Shown: positions 63,237 through 64,000 of the stretch, piece after piece
How positions within the stretch are numbered: position 1 is the stretch's first letter
Layout of the letters: every line of letters starts with the position of its first letter
Assembly (NCBI GenBank): GCA_947502645.1
Contig: CANNAD010000002.1
Location: forward strand, 682,001-746,000
Direction of reading: 5' to 3'
Length of the DNA: 64,000 bases
DNA from: an uncultured Micrococcaceae bacterium
GTDB taxonomy: Bacteria > Actinomycetota > Actinomycetes > Actinomycetales > Micrococcaceae
Translations under genes and position numbers: made by a program
The notes under the pieces: model-generated
Seen by the model: only the letters and a program-made list of their open reading frames with translations
The model's database searches: none
What the model was told of the DNA's origin: nothing

Positions 63237-64000
63237 CTAGTGAGTGAAGACAACCTTGCCGAACATCTTTCCGTCGAGCATGCGCTGGAATCCATCGCGA
63301 GCCTGCTCGAGGGGCAGAATTGAGTCAATCTGTGGGCGCACTCCGGTCTGTACCAGGAACTGTGCAAGCCTGCCGAGTTCATCTCTTGTGCCCATGGTGC
63401 TCCCGAGCACTCTGAGCTGCAGGAAGAACACTCGGTTCAGGTCAGCCGACGGTGCGGGTCCACTTGTTGCCCCGCACGTTACTACTGTCCCACCTGGCCG
63501 CAGCGACTTCAGGGAATGCTGCCATGTTGCCTCACCAACGGTATCGAAGACGACGTCGACGCGCTCGGGCAGCCGCTCGCCGTCGTCGAAGGCCTGTGAC
63601 GCTCCGAGCTTCAGCGCGAGGCTGTGCTTGCGGCTATCGCGGCTCGTCACCCAGACGCGATACCCTGCCGCGCTGGCCATACAGATCAGAGCGGTTGATA
63701 CTCCCCCGCCAGCGCCCTGCACGAGAATAGTTGAACCCGGCGCGGCCGGAGAAACAGAAAACAGCATCCGATAGGCCGTCAGCCACGAGGTCGGCAGGCA
63801 CGCCGCTTCCTCAAAGCTCAGTTCCGGCGGCTTGGGCACAAGATTGCGCCGTGGCACCCAGACGACGTCGGCCATGGTCCCGGGTAGCGACTCGGAAAGC
63901 AGGGTACGTCGAGGGTCCAACGTCTCGTCGCCTCGCCACTCGTCGGTGGAGATCACCGAGTGGACGATGACCTCGTTGCCGTCCTCATCCACGCCGGCAG
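63237..64000 (-). CDS. Zinc-binding/quinone-oxidoreductase-type MDR dehydrogenase (5' truncated by window edge)
   Basis: ILVQGAGGGVSTALICMASAAGYRVWVTSRD, VDVVFDTVGEATW. Confidence 0.9.
   Translation of the reverse strand, partial: AGVDEDGNEVIVHSVISTDEWRGDETLDPRRTLLSESLPGTMADVVWVPRRNLVPKPPELSFEEAACLPTSWLTAYRMLFSVSPAAPGSTILVQGAGGGVSTALICMASAAGYRVWVTSRDSRKHSLALKLGASQAFDDGERLPERVDVVFDTVGEATWQHSLKSLRPGGTVVTCGATSGPAPSADLNRVFFLQLRVLGSTMGTRDELGRLAQFLVQTGVRPQIDSILPLEQARDGFQRMLDGKMFGKVVFTH

Overview
The window is a contiguous high-GC actinobacterial (Micrococcaceae/Arthrobacter-like) chromosomal segment and is mostly a conserved housekeeping block. From the left it carries: a partial pncA, a DEAD/DEAH helicase with a DUF3039 protein, an ABC transporter, a YbbN-like thioredoxin, an AI-2E family protein, nucS, nagA and a cold-shock gene. 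Next comes the complete F1Fo ATP synthase operon (atpZ/atpI-like, atpB-E-F-H-A-G-D-C), followed by an envelope-glycan gene group (MraY/WecA-like transferase, WbpM/PglF-like dehydratase, two GT2 genes, an SDR). Then tsaC, prmC, prfA, rho, the thrB-thrC-hom-lysA-argS cluster, and a tRNA-Arg(CCG) beside argS. The right part has a MoxR/DUF58 membrane operon, hrpA, a sulfur-related divergent pair, a Zur/ZnuABC zinc locus, tandem CorC-like proteins, guaB1, a multifunctional 2-oxoglutarate dehydrogenase (kgd), a GDSL hydrolase and a partial quinone oxidoreductase. I see no CRISPR array, prophage, transposase or obvious defence island. The main things worth a second look are: a cluster of inverted repeats in the rho-prfA gap, where rpmE sits in M. 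tuberculosis; the glycan genes breaking the tsaC-wecA-atp block; exact palindromic operator candidates upstream of kgd and of a mycothiol-dependent enzyme gene; a Zur box and a convergent zur/znuB overlap; several leaderless-promoter architectures; the repeat-bearing disordered insert in Rho; and uncharacterised membrane proteins. No searches were run. Product calls come from reading the translations.
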